Source: an uncultured Campylobacter sp. (lineage in GTDB: Bacteria > Campylobacterota > Campylobacteria > Campylobacterales > Campylobacteraceae). From it: DNA of 16,218 nt. Of the stretch, positions 1 through 7,862 are shown in pieces. The notes below the pieces were generated by a model, which worked only from the letters and a program-made list of their open reading frames with translations, was not told where the DNA came from and did no database searches. The stretch spans positions 1-16,218 of the forward strand of contig NZ_CALIMW010000183.1 in assembly GCF_938045405.1 (NCBI RefSeq). The letters run 5' to 3'. Position 1 is the stretch's first letter. The number at the start of each line of letters is the position of its first letter. The translations under genes and the position numbers were made by a program.

Positions 1-1253
1 TAGCTGGTGCGAAATATGTGGCGCATGATCTCGCGCAGCTTACTATCGACCTCCTCGAAGCTCCACGACGCCATCTGCGCGTTTTGCGCCATCTCAAGCC
101 CGCTCGTAGCTACGCCGCCAGCATTCGCCGCTTTGGCAGGGCCGAAAAGAAAGTCTTTTTGCGCGAGCATAAACTCGACCGCCTCGAGCGTGCTGGGCAT
201 ATTCGCGCCCTCGCAAACCATGCGGCATCCGTTGGCGTAAAGGGTTCGCGCATCGTCCAGATTAAGCTCGTTTTGCGTAGCGCTCGGAAATGCCGCGTCG
301 CACGGCACGCTCCACACGCCGTTGCGGCCTGCGGGATAGGCGCTTACGGGGATAAATTTTGCGTTAGGACGCTCTTTGATATATTCGCAAAGCCCCACGC
401 GCAGCTGCTCTTTTAGCTTTTTAAGAAGCGCCACGTCGATTCCCTCGGCATCATAGATAAAGCCCGTAGAATCGCTCACGGTGACGGGCTTAGCCTGCAT
501 CTGATAGAGCTTTTCGGCGGTGTAGATCGCGACGTTGCCGGCGCCCGAGATCGTGCAAATTTTGCCGTGCAGAGAATCACCTCTGGTAGCGAGCATCTCG
601 TTTGCAAAATAGACCGATCCGTAGCCCGTAGCCTCGGTGCGCGCAAGACTACCGCCCCAGCTTAGCCCCTTGCCCGTAAGCGCGCCGTCAAATCTGCGGG
701 TGAGCTTTTTATACGCGCCGTACATATAGCCGATCTCGCGACCGCCCACGCCGATGTCGCCCGCAGGCACGTCGGTATTGGAGCTGATTAGGCGGTGAAG
801 CTCAAGCATAAAAGCTTGGCAAAATCTCATAATCTCGCCGTCGCTCTTGCCCTTGGGATCGAAATTTGCACCGCCTTTTGCGCCGCCGATATTAAGGCCT
901 GTGAGGGAATTTTTAAAAATTTGTTCAAACCCTAAAAATTTTAAAACGCCCAAATTTACGCTCGGATGAAAGCGCAGGCCGCCTTTGTAAGGGCCCAGAG
1001 CGGAGTTGAACTCTATGCGATATCCCGTATGCACGCAGGACTCGCCGTCGTCGCTCATATAGACGACGCGAAACATCATCGTGCGCTCGGGCGCTAAAAT
1101 GCGCTCTAAAATTTTATTTTTCACGTATCGCTCGTCGCGCTTTAGAAGCGGTATGAGCGAGTATAAAATTTCGGTCGATGCCTGGATAAATACCTCCTGA
1201 CCGGGATTGGCGCGCTTTAAATTTAGCAGCAAGCCGTCGATGTAAGATTTCAT
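1..1253 (-). CDS. gdhA: NADP-type glutamate dehydrogenase, 3' end beyond window
   Basis: Interconverts 2-oxoglutarate plus ammonia and glutamate in the cytoplasm, linking nitrogen assimilation to the citric acid cycle. The frame is open from the ATG at 1253 to the window edge (417 codons); the family is about 450 residues, so only the C-terminus is missing. Motifs seen in order: GPYKGGLRFHPS (residues 87-98, substrate lysine K90), GGAKGG with the catalytic lysine K126, VPAGDIGVGGRE with the catalytic aspartate D166, the Rossmann turn SGAGNVA (236-242), and CEGANMPS plus AANAGGVATSGLEM towards the end. It closely follows the hexameric E. coli GdhA pattern as I remember it. The start codon overlaps the mqnA stop as ATGA, with the Shine-Dalgarno AGGAGG inside the end of mqnA, so translation is probably coupled. 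Nothing looks broken. Confidence 0.97.
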   Translation of the reverse strand, partial: MKSYIDGLLLNLKRANPGQEVFIQASTEILYSLIPLLKRDERYVKNKILERILAPERTMMFRVVYMSDDGESCVHTGYRIEFNSALGPYKGGLRFHPSVNLGVLKFLGFEQIFKNSLTGLNIGGAKGGANFDPKGKSDGEIMRFCQAFMLELHRLISSNTDVPAGDIGVGGREIGYMYGAYKKLTRRFDGALTGKGLSWGGSLARTEATGYGSVYFANEMLATRGDSLHGKICTISGAGNVAIYTAEKLYQMQAKPVTVSDSTGFIYDAEGIDVALLKKLKEQLRVGLCEYIKERPNAKFIPVSAYPAGRNGVWSVPCDAAFPSATQNELNLDDARTLYANGCRMVCEGANMPSTLEAVEFMLAQKDFLFGPAKAANAGGVATSGLEMAQNAQMASWSFEEVDSKLREIMRHIFRTS

Positions 1254-1942
1254 AGTTCCTCCTTTTGAACCGGATTAAATTTTAATTTTTTGGCTTTAGC
1301 GATAAATTTTTTCAGCGCCAGCTCCTCGCGGACGCCGATTTTGTAACTTATAAATTTCAAATAATTCAAAATTTCGCGCTCTTTTATGCCGCGCGAAAGG
1401 GTGTAGCTTTGCAAGATATATCTTGGAATTTTAATGCGCGAACGTAAAAATTTCGTCGCCAGGCGCGCGTAAGCCTTATCGTTTTTCACGCAGCACAGCC
1501 GCCCAAAAACAAAGGGCAAGCCCGTGCGCTGCTGCCAAATTTCGCCCAAATCGTAGAATTTATCTCTGCCCTGCGAAAGCAGAGCCTTTAGAGCATTATC
1601 GCCGATTAGCACCTCGCCGCTAAGATCCAGCACGCGAGCTAACATATTTGAGCTCATTGACGCGGGATCGAGTCTGGGCGCCGAGTTTTTGCGCACGAGC
1701 ACGCTTAACACTTCGCGCTTTGCGACGATTCCTAGAGGCAGTTTGCGGTATTTTGCGCGGCGGCTTTCGATGCTGGAGATTACCGCGGCGTCTATGCGCC
1801 TAAAATAAAGATCGGCGCAGAGTTTGCTCGGCACCCCTTTTTTAAATTCTATCGATTTTTTAACATAAGACGGCAGCGGAAGGGATTTTAAAAATACGTG
1901 AAATGGGAGCAAATTTAGATAATCGATTTTGCCTAATAACAT
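1250..1942 (-). CDS. mqnA: MqnA, chorismate dehydratase (futalosine menaquinone pathway)
   Basis: A 230-residue protein of the MqnA/MqnD periplasmic-binding-protein fold. MqnA removes water from chorismate to give 3-[(1-carboxyvinyl)oxy]benzoate, the first step of the futalosine route to menaquinone, which Campylobacter and Helicobacter use in place of the classical Men pathway. Visible family marks are the N-terminal GKIDYLNLLPFH (4-15), the substrate-loop motif DAAVISSIES (51-60) and IGDNAL (113-118). The ATG is preceded by GGAG with a 6-base spacer. A 77-base gap separates it from the upstream lipoprotein gene and carries a strong hairpin, so this gene may be controlled separately from the genes before it. 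The stop codon overlaps the gdhA start. MqnD is a sister family with a similar fold, but the N-terminus and length fit MqnA better. Confidence 0.9.
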   Translation of the reverse strand: MLLGKIDYLNLLPFHVFLKSLPLPSYVKKSIEFKKGVPSKLCADLYFRRIDAAVISSIESRRAKYRKLPLGIVAKREVLSVLVRKNSAPRLDPASMSSNMLARVLDLSGEVLIGDNALKALLSQGRDKFYDLGEIWQQRTGLPFVFGRLCCVKNDKAYARLATKFLRSRIKIPRYILQSYTLSRGIKEREILNYLKFISYKIGVREELALKKFIAKAKKLKFNPVQKEEL

Positions 1943-1971
1943 GACTTTCTCCGAATTTAGCGCAGAAAAGA

Positions 1972-2004
1972 GGTCAAATTCCGGCGCTAAATCGGAATTT
2001 AACC
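1972..2004 (-). terminator. Hairpin between the lipoprotein gene and mqnA (terminator or attenuator)
   Basis: On the minus strand the arms GGTTAAATTCCG (2004-1993) and CGGAATTTGACC (1983-1972) form a 12-bp stem with one G-U wobble and a 9-nt loop, followed by the T-rich TCTTTTCT. It could end the gltX-to-lipoprotein transcript in part. The loop is also complementary to a sequence just upstream of the mqnA Shine-Dalgarno, so a regulatory fold is an alternative reading. Confidence 0.5.
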
Positions 2005-2019
2005 AAAAAATTTCAGGAC

Positions 2020-2391
2020 TTATTTGACCTCGGTGATCGGGATGGATTTGTATTTGCTAAACTCCACTATGCCCTCACCTTTTTTGAAGTGGATGCTCAC
2101 TCCGTCCTTGTTCTCCATATAGATGCCGTCGGCGGCGCGCTCGCGCTTGAGATCGTAGCTTTTGCCGCTATCGTCCTTTAACACGGCGGTATTGAAATCG
2201 TCTTTTGAGCTAAGCGAAAGCTTTTTGCCCTTGTCATCGACGAAATAGAAAGTCTTTGCGTTCTCTTGAGTTATGGTTTTTTCGCTCTGTGCTTGCTTAT
2301 CCATAGCGCTATCCGGGGATTGGCGGAGCTGGTTTGAACCGCATCCTAGCAAAACTAACGCCAAAGCGGCGCACGATAGAACTTTAAACAT
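2020..2391 (-). CDS. Small MliC-like outer-membrane or periplasmic lipoprotein
   Basis: A 123-residue protein with a lipoprotein signal: MFKVLSCAALALVLLGC has a lysine, a hydrophobic core and the lipobox LLGC, predicting lipidation at Cys17. After a polar linker (about 20-45), residues 47-115 alternate short strands in a pattern like MliC/PliC lysozyme inhibitors (COG3895): a tyrosine-containing start, a central AVLKDDSGKSYDL, then GIYMENKDGVSIHFKKGEGIVEF. The usual cysteine of the first MliC strand is absent (FYFVDDKG here), so the assignment rests on overall shape and lysozyme inhibition is only a suggestion. The start overlaps the end of pncB by 8 bases with AGGAAAA as ribosome site, so it is translated with pncB. 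A hairpin follows the gene. Confidence 0.75.
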   Translation of the reverse strand: MFKVLSCAALALVLLGCGSNQLRQSPDSAMDKQAQSEKTITQENAKTFYFVDDKGKKLSLSSKDDFNTAVLKDDSGKSYDLKRERAADGIYMENKDGVSIHFKKGEGIVEFSKYKSIPITEVK

Positions 2392-3832
2392 ATTTTTCCT
2401 TTAAATTGAGGTTGCACTCATTGATGAGTGATTTTCGGATATCCCAAAGCTTTTGAGAGAGATCCACTTTGTAGCTCTGCGGATGGACGTTGCGAAGGTG
2501 CTCAAGCCAAAATTTACTCTTCTGCTCCTTGCTAAAACGCGCGATCTCGCTTACGCTACGGCGGACACCTACGAATTTGCCCTCCTTGAAAACGGGACGC
2601 AAAAGCTTATGCGCGCTGAAATTCGTTAAAATTTTACGCTTGTAGGTGTAAAGCGGATGGAAAATTTCAAGCGGCGCGCTCTCGTCTATACTCTCGTCAT
2701 CAAGTGCGATCAGATCGGCAAGCGCCATGTCGTTATCTTTGTCGTAGAGTCTAAAGACCTGTTTGTAGCCCGGGTTATTGATCTTGCGCGGATCGTTTGA
2801 AATTTTGATCTTAGCCACGATCTCGCCATCTTTTTCGATACCGCTTAGCTTATACACGCCGCCGAGGCTCGAACTATCTCCGCCGGTGATGAGCCTCGTG
2901 CCGATCCCCCAGCTATCGATTTTGGCGTCAAAAAGTTTGAGCTGATCGATCGCGTATTCGTCTAGATCATTCGACGCAGTGATCTTTGCGTCATTAAAGC
3001 CCGCAGCATCGAGCATCTTACGCGCCTGCTTGGTTAGATACTCCAGATCGCCTGAATCTATGCGAATTCCAAGCGGCTTATGACCGCTTGCGCGCAGCTC
3101 CTCAAAAACCTTGATCGCATTTGGCACGCCGCTTGCGAGAGTATCGTAGGTATCGACGAGCAGAAGCGCGCTGTTTGGATAAATTTTAGCGTAAGCGCGA
3201 AATGCCTCCAGCTCGCTATCAAAGCTCTGAATCCACGAGTGCGAGTGAGTGCCGATCGCGGGCACGCCGAATTTCTTTGCGGCAAGCACGTTTGACGTGG
3301 CGCTGCAGCCGCCTATAATCGCAGCCTTTGCGCCGTAGATGCCCGCACTTCGCCCCTGAGCGCGGCGCAAGCCAAACTCCATCACCGAATCGCCCTGAGC
3401 GCTAAAGTTTATACGCGAGCTTTTCGTAGCGATGAGAGTTTGGAAATTTATAGTATTTAAGATCGCAGTCTCGATGAGCTGCGCTTCCATAATATTTGCC
3501 TTGACGCGGATTAGTGGCTCGTGCGGAAATACGATCTGCCCCTCGTCCATGGCGTAAATTTCACCGCTAAATTTAAAGCCTCTTAGAAATTCCAAGAATT
3601 CTGGCTTAAAGAAATTTAGACTTTTTAGATATGCGATGTCATCGTCGCTAAATCTGAGATTTTCGATATAATCCACGACCTCATTTAAGCCGCAAAATAT
3701 CGCATAACCGCCGCCGCTTGGGTTTTTGCGATAAAAAACGTCAAAAACCGCCGTCTGATCGGGCTTTGTAAAAAAATAGCCCTGCATCATGCTAAGCTGA
3801 TAAAAATCGGTAAGTAAAGCCAAATCTTTCAT
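2384..3832 (-). CDS. pncB: Nicotinate phosphoribosyltransferase
   Basis: Joins nicotinate and PRPP to make nicotinate mononucleotide, the entry step of the Preiss-Handler NAD salvage route. The 482-residue protein begins with LLTDFYQLSMMQGYF, typical of NAPRTases, and has FEGLR-like substrate residues around 154-160, GTHSHSW (194-200) holding the histidine expected to be phosphorylated during ATP-driven catalysis, DTYDT (227-231), and the phosphate-binding GIRIDSGDL (255-263). Length and motif order match the longer bacterial NAPRTase class. The ATG has AGAGG five bases upstream. It lies 44 bases after maeB and overlaps the lipoprotein gene. NAMPTase is the main look-alike, but the N-terminal TDFYQL pattern favours the nicotinate enzyme. 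Confidence 0.93.
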   Translation of the reverse strand: MKDLALLTDFYQLSMMQGYFFTKPDQTAVFDVFYRKNPSGGGYAIFCGLNEVVDYIENLRFSDDDIAYLKSLNFFKPEFLEFLRGFKFSGEIYAMDEGQIVFPHEPLIRVKANIMEAQLIETAILNTINFQTLIATKSSRINFSAQGDSVMEFGLRRAQGRSAGIYGAKAAIIGGCSATSNVLAAKKFGVPAIGTHSHSWIQSFDSELEAFRAYAKIYPNSALLLVDTYDTLASGVPNAIKVFEELRASGHKPLGIRIDSGDLEYLTKQARKMLDAAGFNDAKITASNDLDEYAIDQLKLFDAKIDSWGIGTRLITGGDSSSLGGVYKLSGIEKDGEIVAKIKISNDPRKINNPGYKQVFRLYDKDNDMALADLIALDDESIDESAPLEIFHPLYTYKRKILTNFSAHKLLRPVFKEGKFVGVRRSVSEIARFSKEQKSKFWLEHLRNVHPQSYKVDLSQKLWDIRKSLINECNLNLKEKYV

Positions 3833-3876
3833 TTACGCCTCTTAAATTTAATCTCGCCTCGCGCAGGAGCAAAAAA

Positions 3877-5133
3877 TCATAGCTTTTTAGCTTCCAGGCT
3901 CTTTTTATAAGTCTCAGCGTCGAAGCCTTTGACGCGAGCGACGCCGTCATCTACCGCAGCTTTTGCAACCGCCGTCGAGATCACGGCAAATACGCGCGGA
4001 TCGAAAGGATTTGGGATCACGTAGTCTTTGCCGAATTTTAAGCTATCCTTGCCCAGCATCTTGCGGATTTCCGCAGGAACCTCTTCGCGAGCAAGATCTG
4101 CCATCGCGCGAGCGGCCGCAATTTTCATATTTTCGGTAATCTTTTTGGCTCTTACGTCAAGCGCGCCGCGGAAGATATACGGAAAGCCCAAAACGTTATT
4201 GATCTGATTTGCAAAGTCGCTTCTGCCGGTGCCTACGATCGCGTCGTTTCTTACTTCCTCGACCTCGCTTGGATAGATTTCCGGTACCGGATTTGCAAGC
4301 GCAAAAATGATTGGATGTGGCGCCATAGTCTTTACCATCTCTTTGGTTAAAACGCCCGGCTTGCTAAGGCCCAAAAACATATCCGCGCCCTTCATCGCGT
4401 CCTCTAGCGTGCGATCTGCGGTGTCTAGGGCAAATTCTTTCTTTTGCTCGGTAAGATCGGTGCGGCCCTTGTGGATCACCCCTTTGGAGTCAAGCATTAT
4501 AATATGTTTAGCGCCTAAATTTTGATACATCTTTGCACACGCTATGCCAGCAGCGCCCGAGCCGCTGACTACGATCTTCATATCCTCGATCTTTTTGCCG
4601 CTGATAATGGCTGCATTGATTAGCCCTGCGCCCGTAATCATCGCGGTGCCGTGCTGATCGTCGTGCATGACGGGGATATCGACGGCTTTTTGTAGCTCGC
4701 GCTCGATCTCGAAGCACTCGGGAGCTTTGATATCCTCTAAATTTATACCGCCGAACGTAGGCGCAAGCGCTTTGCAAATTTCTACGATCTTTTTAGGATC
4801 TTTTTCGTCGATCTCGATATCGAAAGCATCGACGCCGCCGAATTTTTTGAACAAAACCGCCTTGCCCTCCATTACGGGCTTTCCGGCGATTGCGCCGATA
4901 TCTCCGAGACCCAAAACCGCTGTGCCGTTAGTGATAACAGCTACGAGATTGGCCTTATTCGTGTATTTAAACGCAGCCTCGTGATCACCTTCGATCACCT
5001 TACAAGGTTCCGCGACGCCCGGCGTATATGCAAGCGCCAAATCCTCCGCCGTATCGCACGGGGTTTTTACATTCGTTCCGATTTTGCCGCCTATGTGGTA
5101 CTTCAAAGCTGCTTCAACGTTTACTTTAGCCAT
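3877..5133 (-). CDS. maeB: Malic enzyme (oxaloacetate-decarboxylating), single-domain type
   Basis: Oxidises and decarboxylates malate to pyruvate and CO2 with reduction of NAD(P), supplying pyruvate and reducing power in a genus that usually lacks a full glycolytic route. At 418 residues it holds the malic-enzyme domain and the NAD(P)-binding domain but not the phosphotransacetylase-like C-terminal domain of E. coli MaeB. Motifs: AYTPGVAEPC with catalytic Tyr36, VMEGKAVLFKKFGGVDAFDI with catalytic Lys91, metal ligands in NLEDIKAP (E133, D134) and DDQHGTA (D158, D159), and the nucleotide loop SGSGAAG (190-196). Cofactor preference cannot be read with confidence. The ATG is one base after the gltX stop with AAAGGA inside gltX, so the two are surely co-transcribed. 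C. jejuni has, as I recall, the same neighbour pair at Cj1287c/Cj1288c. Confidence 0.94.
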   Translation of the reverse strand: MAKVNVEAALKYHIGGKIGTNVKTPCDTAEDLALAYTPGVAEPCKVIEGDHEAAFKYTNKANLVAVITNGTAVLGLGDIGAIAGKPVMEGKAVLFKKFGGVDAFDIEIDEKDPKKIVEICKALAPTFGGINLEDIKAPECFEIERELQKAVDIPVMHDDQHGTAMITGAGLINAAIISGKKIEDMKIVVSGSGAAGIACAKMYQNLGAKHIIMLDSKGVIHKGRTDLTEQKKEFALDTADRTLEDAMKGADMFLGLSKPGVLTKEMVKTMAPHPIIFALANPVPEIYPSEVEEVRNDAIVGTGRSDFANQINNVLGFPYIFRGALDVRAKKITENMKIAAARAMADLAREEVPAEIRKMLGKDSLKFGKDYVIPNPFDPRVFAVISTAVAKAAVDDGVARVKGFDAETYKKSLEAKKL

Positions 5134-5134
5134 T

Positions 5135-6514
5135 TTATAATCCTTTTTTGATTAAATTTGAAATTCTCGTTTTAACTTCGTCGCTTCCTAAAATTTCACA
5201 AATTTCAAAAATCGACGGACTTACACTTCCCCCCGTGATCGCAACGCGCAGCGGCTGGGCAAGATCCTTTAGCTTGGCGCCGTTTGCGTCCAAAAACTCC
5301 ATCGTCCTTTCCTCGCACTCCTTTGCATTTAAATTTGCGCTTAGAGTATCCGCAAATTTTGCGAGTAAGCTTAGCGAACTTTCGGTTACAAATTTCTTAT
5401 ACGCCTTCTCGTCATAGTAACTCGGGCGGTTTAGAAGAATTTTAATGCCCTCGGCCATCTCCACTAGCGTCTTTGCGCGCTGTTTGTACTGCTGGGCGAT
5501 GAGATGTTTTTTCGCATGCGAGCGTATATCGACGCCGAATTCCACAAGCTGCATGGCAAGCTCATCATCGCTCGAGTTTTTAATATAATGCGCGTTTAGC
5601 CACTCAAGCTTGGTTTGGTTGAAGGTGCTAGCGCTCTTGCTGATATGGTTAGGGTCAAAGTATCGCTTCATCTCCTCCATGCTAAAAATTTCATCATCCC
5701 CGTGGCTCCAGCCCAGACGCACTAAAAAATTTAGCAGAGCTTGCGGCAGATAACCCATGCGCTTATACTCCATCACGTCGGTAGCGCCGTGGCGTTTGCT
5801 CAGCTTGCTGCCGTCGGTGCCGTTGATCATCGCGACATGGTAAAATTTAGGGATTTTAAAGCCTAGCGCGTTATACAGCACGATCTGCTTCGGGGTGTTG
5901 CTTAGATGATCGTCGCCGCGGATCACGTCCGTGACGCCCATCAGCGCGTCGTCGATCACGACCGTGAAGTTATACGTAGGCGTGCCATCGGAACGCGCGA
6001 TGATGAAATCGTCCAAAATATCGGCAGCGTTAAATTTTATCTCACCCTTGATGCCGTCGTTAAATTCTATCGTGCCACTAAGCGGGGATTTGATGCGGAT
6101 TACAGGCTCGATACCCGCAGGCGGCGTGCCGGTAAAGTCGCGGTAGCGGTTATCGTAGCGCGGGCGCTCTTTGCGAGCTTCCTGCTGCGCGCGCAGCTCA
6201 TCCAGCTCGTCCTTACTCATATAGCATCTGTATGCCTTGCCCTCATCTAGCAGCTTTTGGACGTATTGTTTGTAAAGATCAAAGCGCGAGCTTTGATACA
6301 CGATCTGCCCGTCATAGTCTAGATTGCACCACTTAAAAGCTTCCTCGATCGCCTTAGCAGCCTCCTGCGAATTGCGCTTCAGATCAGTGTCCTCGATGCG
6401 CAGCAGGAATTTGCCGCCGTTTGCTCTAGCGTAAAGATAACTAAAAAGCGCCGTTCTAAGTCCGCCGATATGTAAATATCCCGTAGGACTCGGCGCAAAA
6501 CGAGTTACTATCAT
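5135..6514 (-). CDS. gltX: Glutamyl-tRNA synthetase, class I
   Basis: Charges tRNA with glutamate in the cytoplasm. I choose the ATG at 6514 (459 residues) over an in-frame TTG 15 bases upstream, because AAAGGA lies 7 bases before this ATG and the protein then starts MIVTRFAPSPTG, the normal family start. The class I signatures are HIGG (15-18, the HIGH motif) and KLSKR (237-241). The zinc-binding cysteines of the E. coli enzyme around residues 98-127 are absent. Epsilonproteobacteria usually carry two GluRS paralogues, one of which glutamylates tRNA-Gln for later amidation by GatCAB; the sequence alone does not tell me which this is. It heads the leftward operon and is divergent from the SurA-like gene. 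Confidence 0.95.
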   Translation of the reverse strand: MIVTRFAPSPTGYLHIGGLRTALFSYLYARANGGKFLLRIEDTDLKRNSQEAAKAIEEAFKWCNLDYDGQIVYQSSRFDLYKQYVQKLLDEGKAYRCYMSKDELDELRAQQEARKERPRYDNRYRDFTGTPPAGIEPVIRIKSPLSGTIEFNDGIKGEIKFNAADILDDFIIARSDGTPTYNFTVVIDDALMGVTDVIRGDDHLSNTPKQIVLYNALGFKIPKFYHVAMINGTDGSKLSKRHGATDVMEYKRMGYLPQALLNFLVRLGWSHGDDEIFSMEEMKRYFDPNHISKSASTFNQTKLEWLNAHYIKNSSDDELAMQLVEFGVDIRSHAKKHLIAQQYKQRAKTLVEMAEGIKILLNRPSYYDEKAYKKFVTESSLSLLAKFADTLSANLNAKECEERTMEFLDANGAKLKDLAQPLRVAITGGSVSPSIFEICEILGSDEVKTRISNLIKKGL

Positions 6515-6546
6515 AAAATTCCTTTGCAAAAATTACCATTTAATGT

Positions 6547-6552
6547 TATAAT
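6547..6552 (+). promoter_or_regulatory. Extended -10 promoter for the SurA-like gene
   Basis: TGTTATAAT at 6544-6552 is a perfect extended -10 (TGnTATAAT), the commonest Campylobacter vegetative promoter form. The predicted start is near 6559, giving a leader of about 40 bases with AAAGG six bases before the ATG. It interlocks with the opposing gltX promoter. Confidence 0.65.
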
Positions 6553-6564
6553 CGCGATCTTGTA

Positions 6565-6570
6565 ATTATA
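6565..6570 (-). promoter_or_regulatory. Putative -10 box for the gltX operon
   Basis: TATAAT on the minus strand, about 50 bases before the gltX ATG, inside the short intergenic region, with T-rich sequence upstream. No -35 is evident, as is common for Campylobacter sigma70. The predicted start is near 6558. Confidence 0.55.
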
Positions 6571-6598
6571 AAGCAAAAAGACTAAATAAAGGTTAAAA

Positions 6599-7489
6599 AT
6601 GATAAAGAAACTGCTTTTTTCCGCAATGATCTGTGCTGTTTGTGCAAATGCCGAAGTAGTAAACGGCGTCATCGCCGTGGTAGATAATGAGCCGATCACC
6701 GGCTACGAACTAGCCAAAGTTCAAAAACTAACGGGTGCTTCGCCGCAAGCCGCGATGGAAATTTTAATCGGGCAAAAGCTGCAACAATCCGAGATTAAAC
6801 GCCGCGGCATCGCGGTAAATGACGCGGAGATCGACGCGAGACTCAAAGCGATCGCCGATCAAAATAAGCTTAGCTTAGACCAGCTCAAAACCGCCGTGCA
6901 AAAGCAAGGTATAAACTACGATGACTTTAAAGCAAATATCCGCCGTACACTGCTTGAAGAAAAGCTCTATGGCTCGATATTCGCAGACGTACAGCACCGC
7001 ACGACCCCCGAAAATGTCAAAAAATTCTACACGCAAAATAGCTCTTTGTTTACAACCTTCGATAGCATCACGCTCACCCGCTATATCGCAAAATCACAAG
7101 CTCCGCTCGATAAGATCCGCGCAAATCCGAAGCTCCGCCCAAGCGACGTGTATGTGATGAAGGGCACCCTCAAGGCCAATCAAATGGACGAGGGACTCAA
7201 ATATATCGTCACGAACGTCGAACAGGGCAAATTTTCGCCGATAATCCCTACGCGCAACGGCTACGAGATGTTTTACGTAAACGACAAAAAGGGGCTTCGT
7301 ACGCTTGATTTTGACAGCGTGCAAGAAAAGGCGATCGAAGGCTACGTAACCTCCGAGCGCAAAAAGGCGGTCACCGAGTTCAACGACAGGCTCCGCTCAA
7401 ATGCCAATATCCGCATTATCGAGCGCCCACAGGCAAAAGCGCAAGGCGCAAAAACCGCTCCGAAAGTTAAAGTGCAAAAAAGGCAGTAA
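6599..7489 (+). CDS. SurA-like periplasmic chaperone with degenerate parvulin domain
   Basis: A 296-residue exported protein related to SurA/PpiC and, in my recollection, to C. jejuni Cj1289. Residues 1-18 (MIKKLLFSAMICAVCANA) form a signal peptide with an AxA cleavage site before Glu19. Residues 19-140 are the SurA N-terminal chaperone module, starting with VNGVIAVVDNEPITGYEL and containing the RRGIAVNDAEID segment. Residues about 150-245 are one parvulin-like domain: the end (GKFSPIIPTRNGYEMFYVND) is recognisable but the GDLGW-like active-site centre is not, so prolyl isomerase activity is doubtful. A helix and a basic tail rich in K, A and Q follow. The likely job is escort of unfolded outer-membrane proteins. 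The ATG at 6599 has AAAGG six bases upstream; the gene is divergent from gltX. Confidence 0.88.
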   Translation: MIKKLLFSAMICAVCANAEVVNGVIAVVDNEPITGYELAKVQKLTGASPQAAMEILIGQKLQQSEIKRRGIAVNDAEIDARLKAIADQNKLSLDQLKTAVQKQGINYDDFKANIRRTLLEEKLYGSIFADVQHRTTPENVKKFYTQNSSLFTTFDSITLTRYIAKSQAPLDKIRANPKLRPSDVYVMKGTLKANQMDEGLKYIVTNVEQGKFSPIIPTRNGYEMFYVNDKKGLRTLDFDSVQEKAIEGYVTSERKKAVTEFNDRLRSNANIRIIERPQAKAQGAKTAPKVKVQKRQ

Positions 7490-7511
7490 ATTTTAAAATC
7501 CGATGCCGCGC

Positions 7512-7533
7512 ATTAAATTTTATAGAATTTAAT
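7512..7533 (+). terminator. AT-rich inverted repeat after the SurA-like gene
   Basis: The arms ATTAAATT and AATTTAAT pair perfectly over 8 bp around a 6-nt loop, 23 bases after the SurA-like stop codon. There is no GC-rich stem and no clear T run, so it would be a weak terminator at best; AAATTT words are common here by composition. Confidence 0.25.
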
Positions 7534-7610
7534 AATGCCGATAGCGCAAGGGCAAGCGTGCAGCTTATCCGCTCGCGCGTAAAATTTTGATAAAATTTAA
7601 AGGCTTCGTG

Positions 7611-7862
7611 GTGATAACGATCAAAAATTTTACCGAACTTAAAAGCGATCCTAGAAGTAGCGGCATAAGCGCCGTGAACTTCGGCGCAAGCAAATTTTGC
7701 TCCCACATCGATACGGCCTTTAAACTCGTCGCCGTTTGGAGCGACGAATATGACGGCGAGGAGCTAAATTTTAAAATTTATACGAATCTACATCATATTG
7801 ACACAAATTATACTTCTTTGTTTTTAATGCAACATATTTTAACTCAACAACAATTTTTCTAA
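7611..7862 (+). pseudogene. Unrecognised short ORF, probably a truncated native gene
   Basis: I do not recognise this product (about 83 residues from GTG at 7611). AAAGG at 7598-7602 lies 8 bases before that GTG, a good ribosome site; an in-frame TTG at 7587 lies before this site and is less likely. The first 55-60 codons (ITIKNFTELKSDPRSSG onward, ending near EELNFKIYTNL) use the GCC/GGC/AGC/GAC-rich codons of the neighbouring chromosome. From about 7785 the DNA turns AT-rich and the translation becomes low in information (poly-Gln and Phe end). I infer that the 5' part is a native gene whose 3' end was lost when the restriction island arrived. It could also be an intact small protein. Confidence 0.45.

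Noticed and set aside
3833..3876. Possible terminator between maeB and pncB
   Set aside because: Only a 3-bp stem can be drawn and there is no T run; the genes are probably co-transcribed.
5906..6250. Long antisense ORFs within gltX, pncB, maeB, rhuM and hsdM
   Set aside because: They lie wholly inside well-supported genes, lack ribosome sites and resemble no protein family.
6515..6529. TTG at 6529 as the gltX start
   Set aside because: It lies beyond the Shine-Dalgarno AAAGGA; the ATG at 6514 gives the family's normal N-terminus.
7765..7780. TAAATTTTAAAATTTA palindrome as an operator or attachment site
   Set aside because: AAATTT words are abundant in this genome, so symmetric runs arise easily; no second copy was seen at the right edge.
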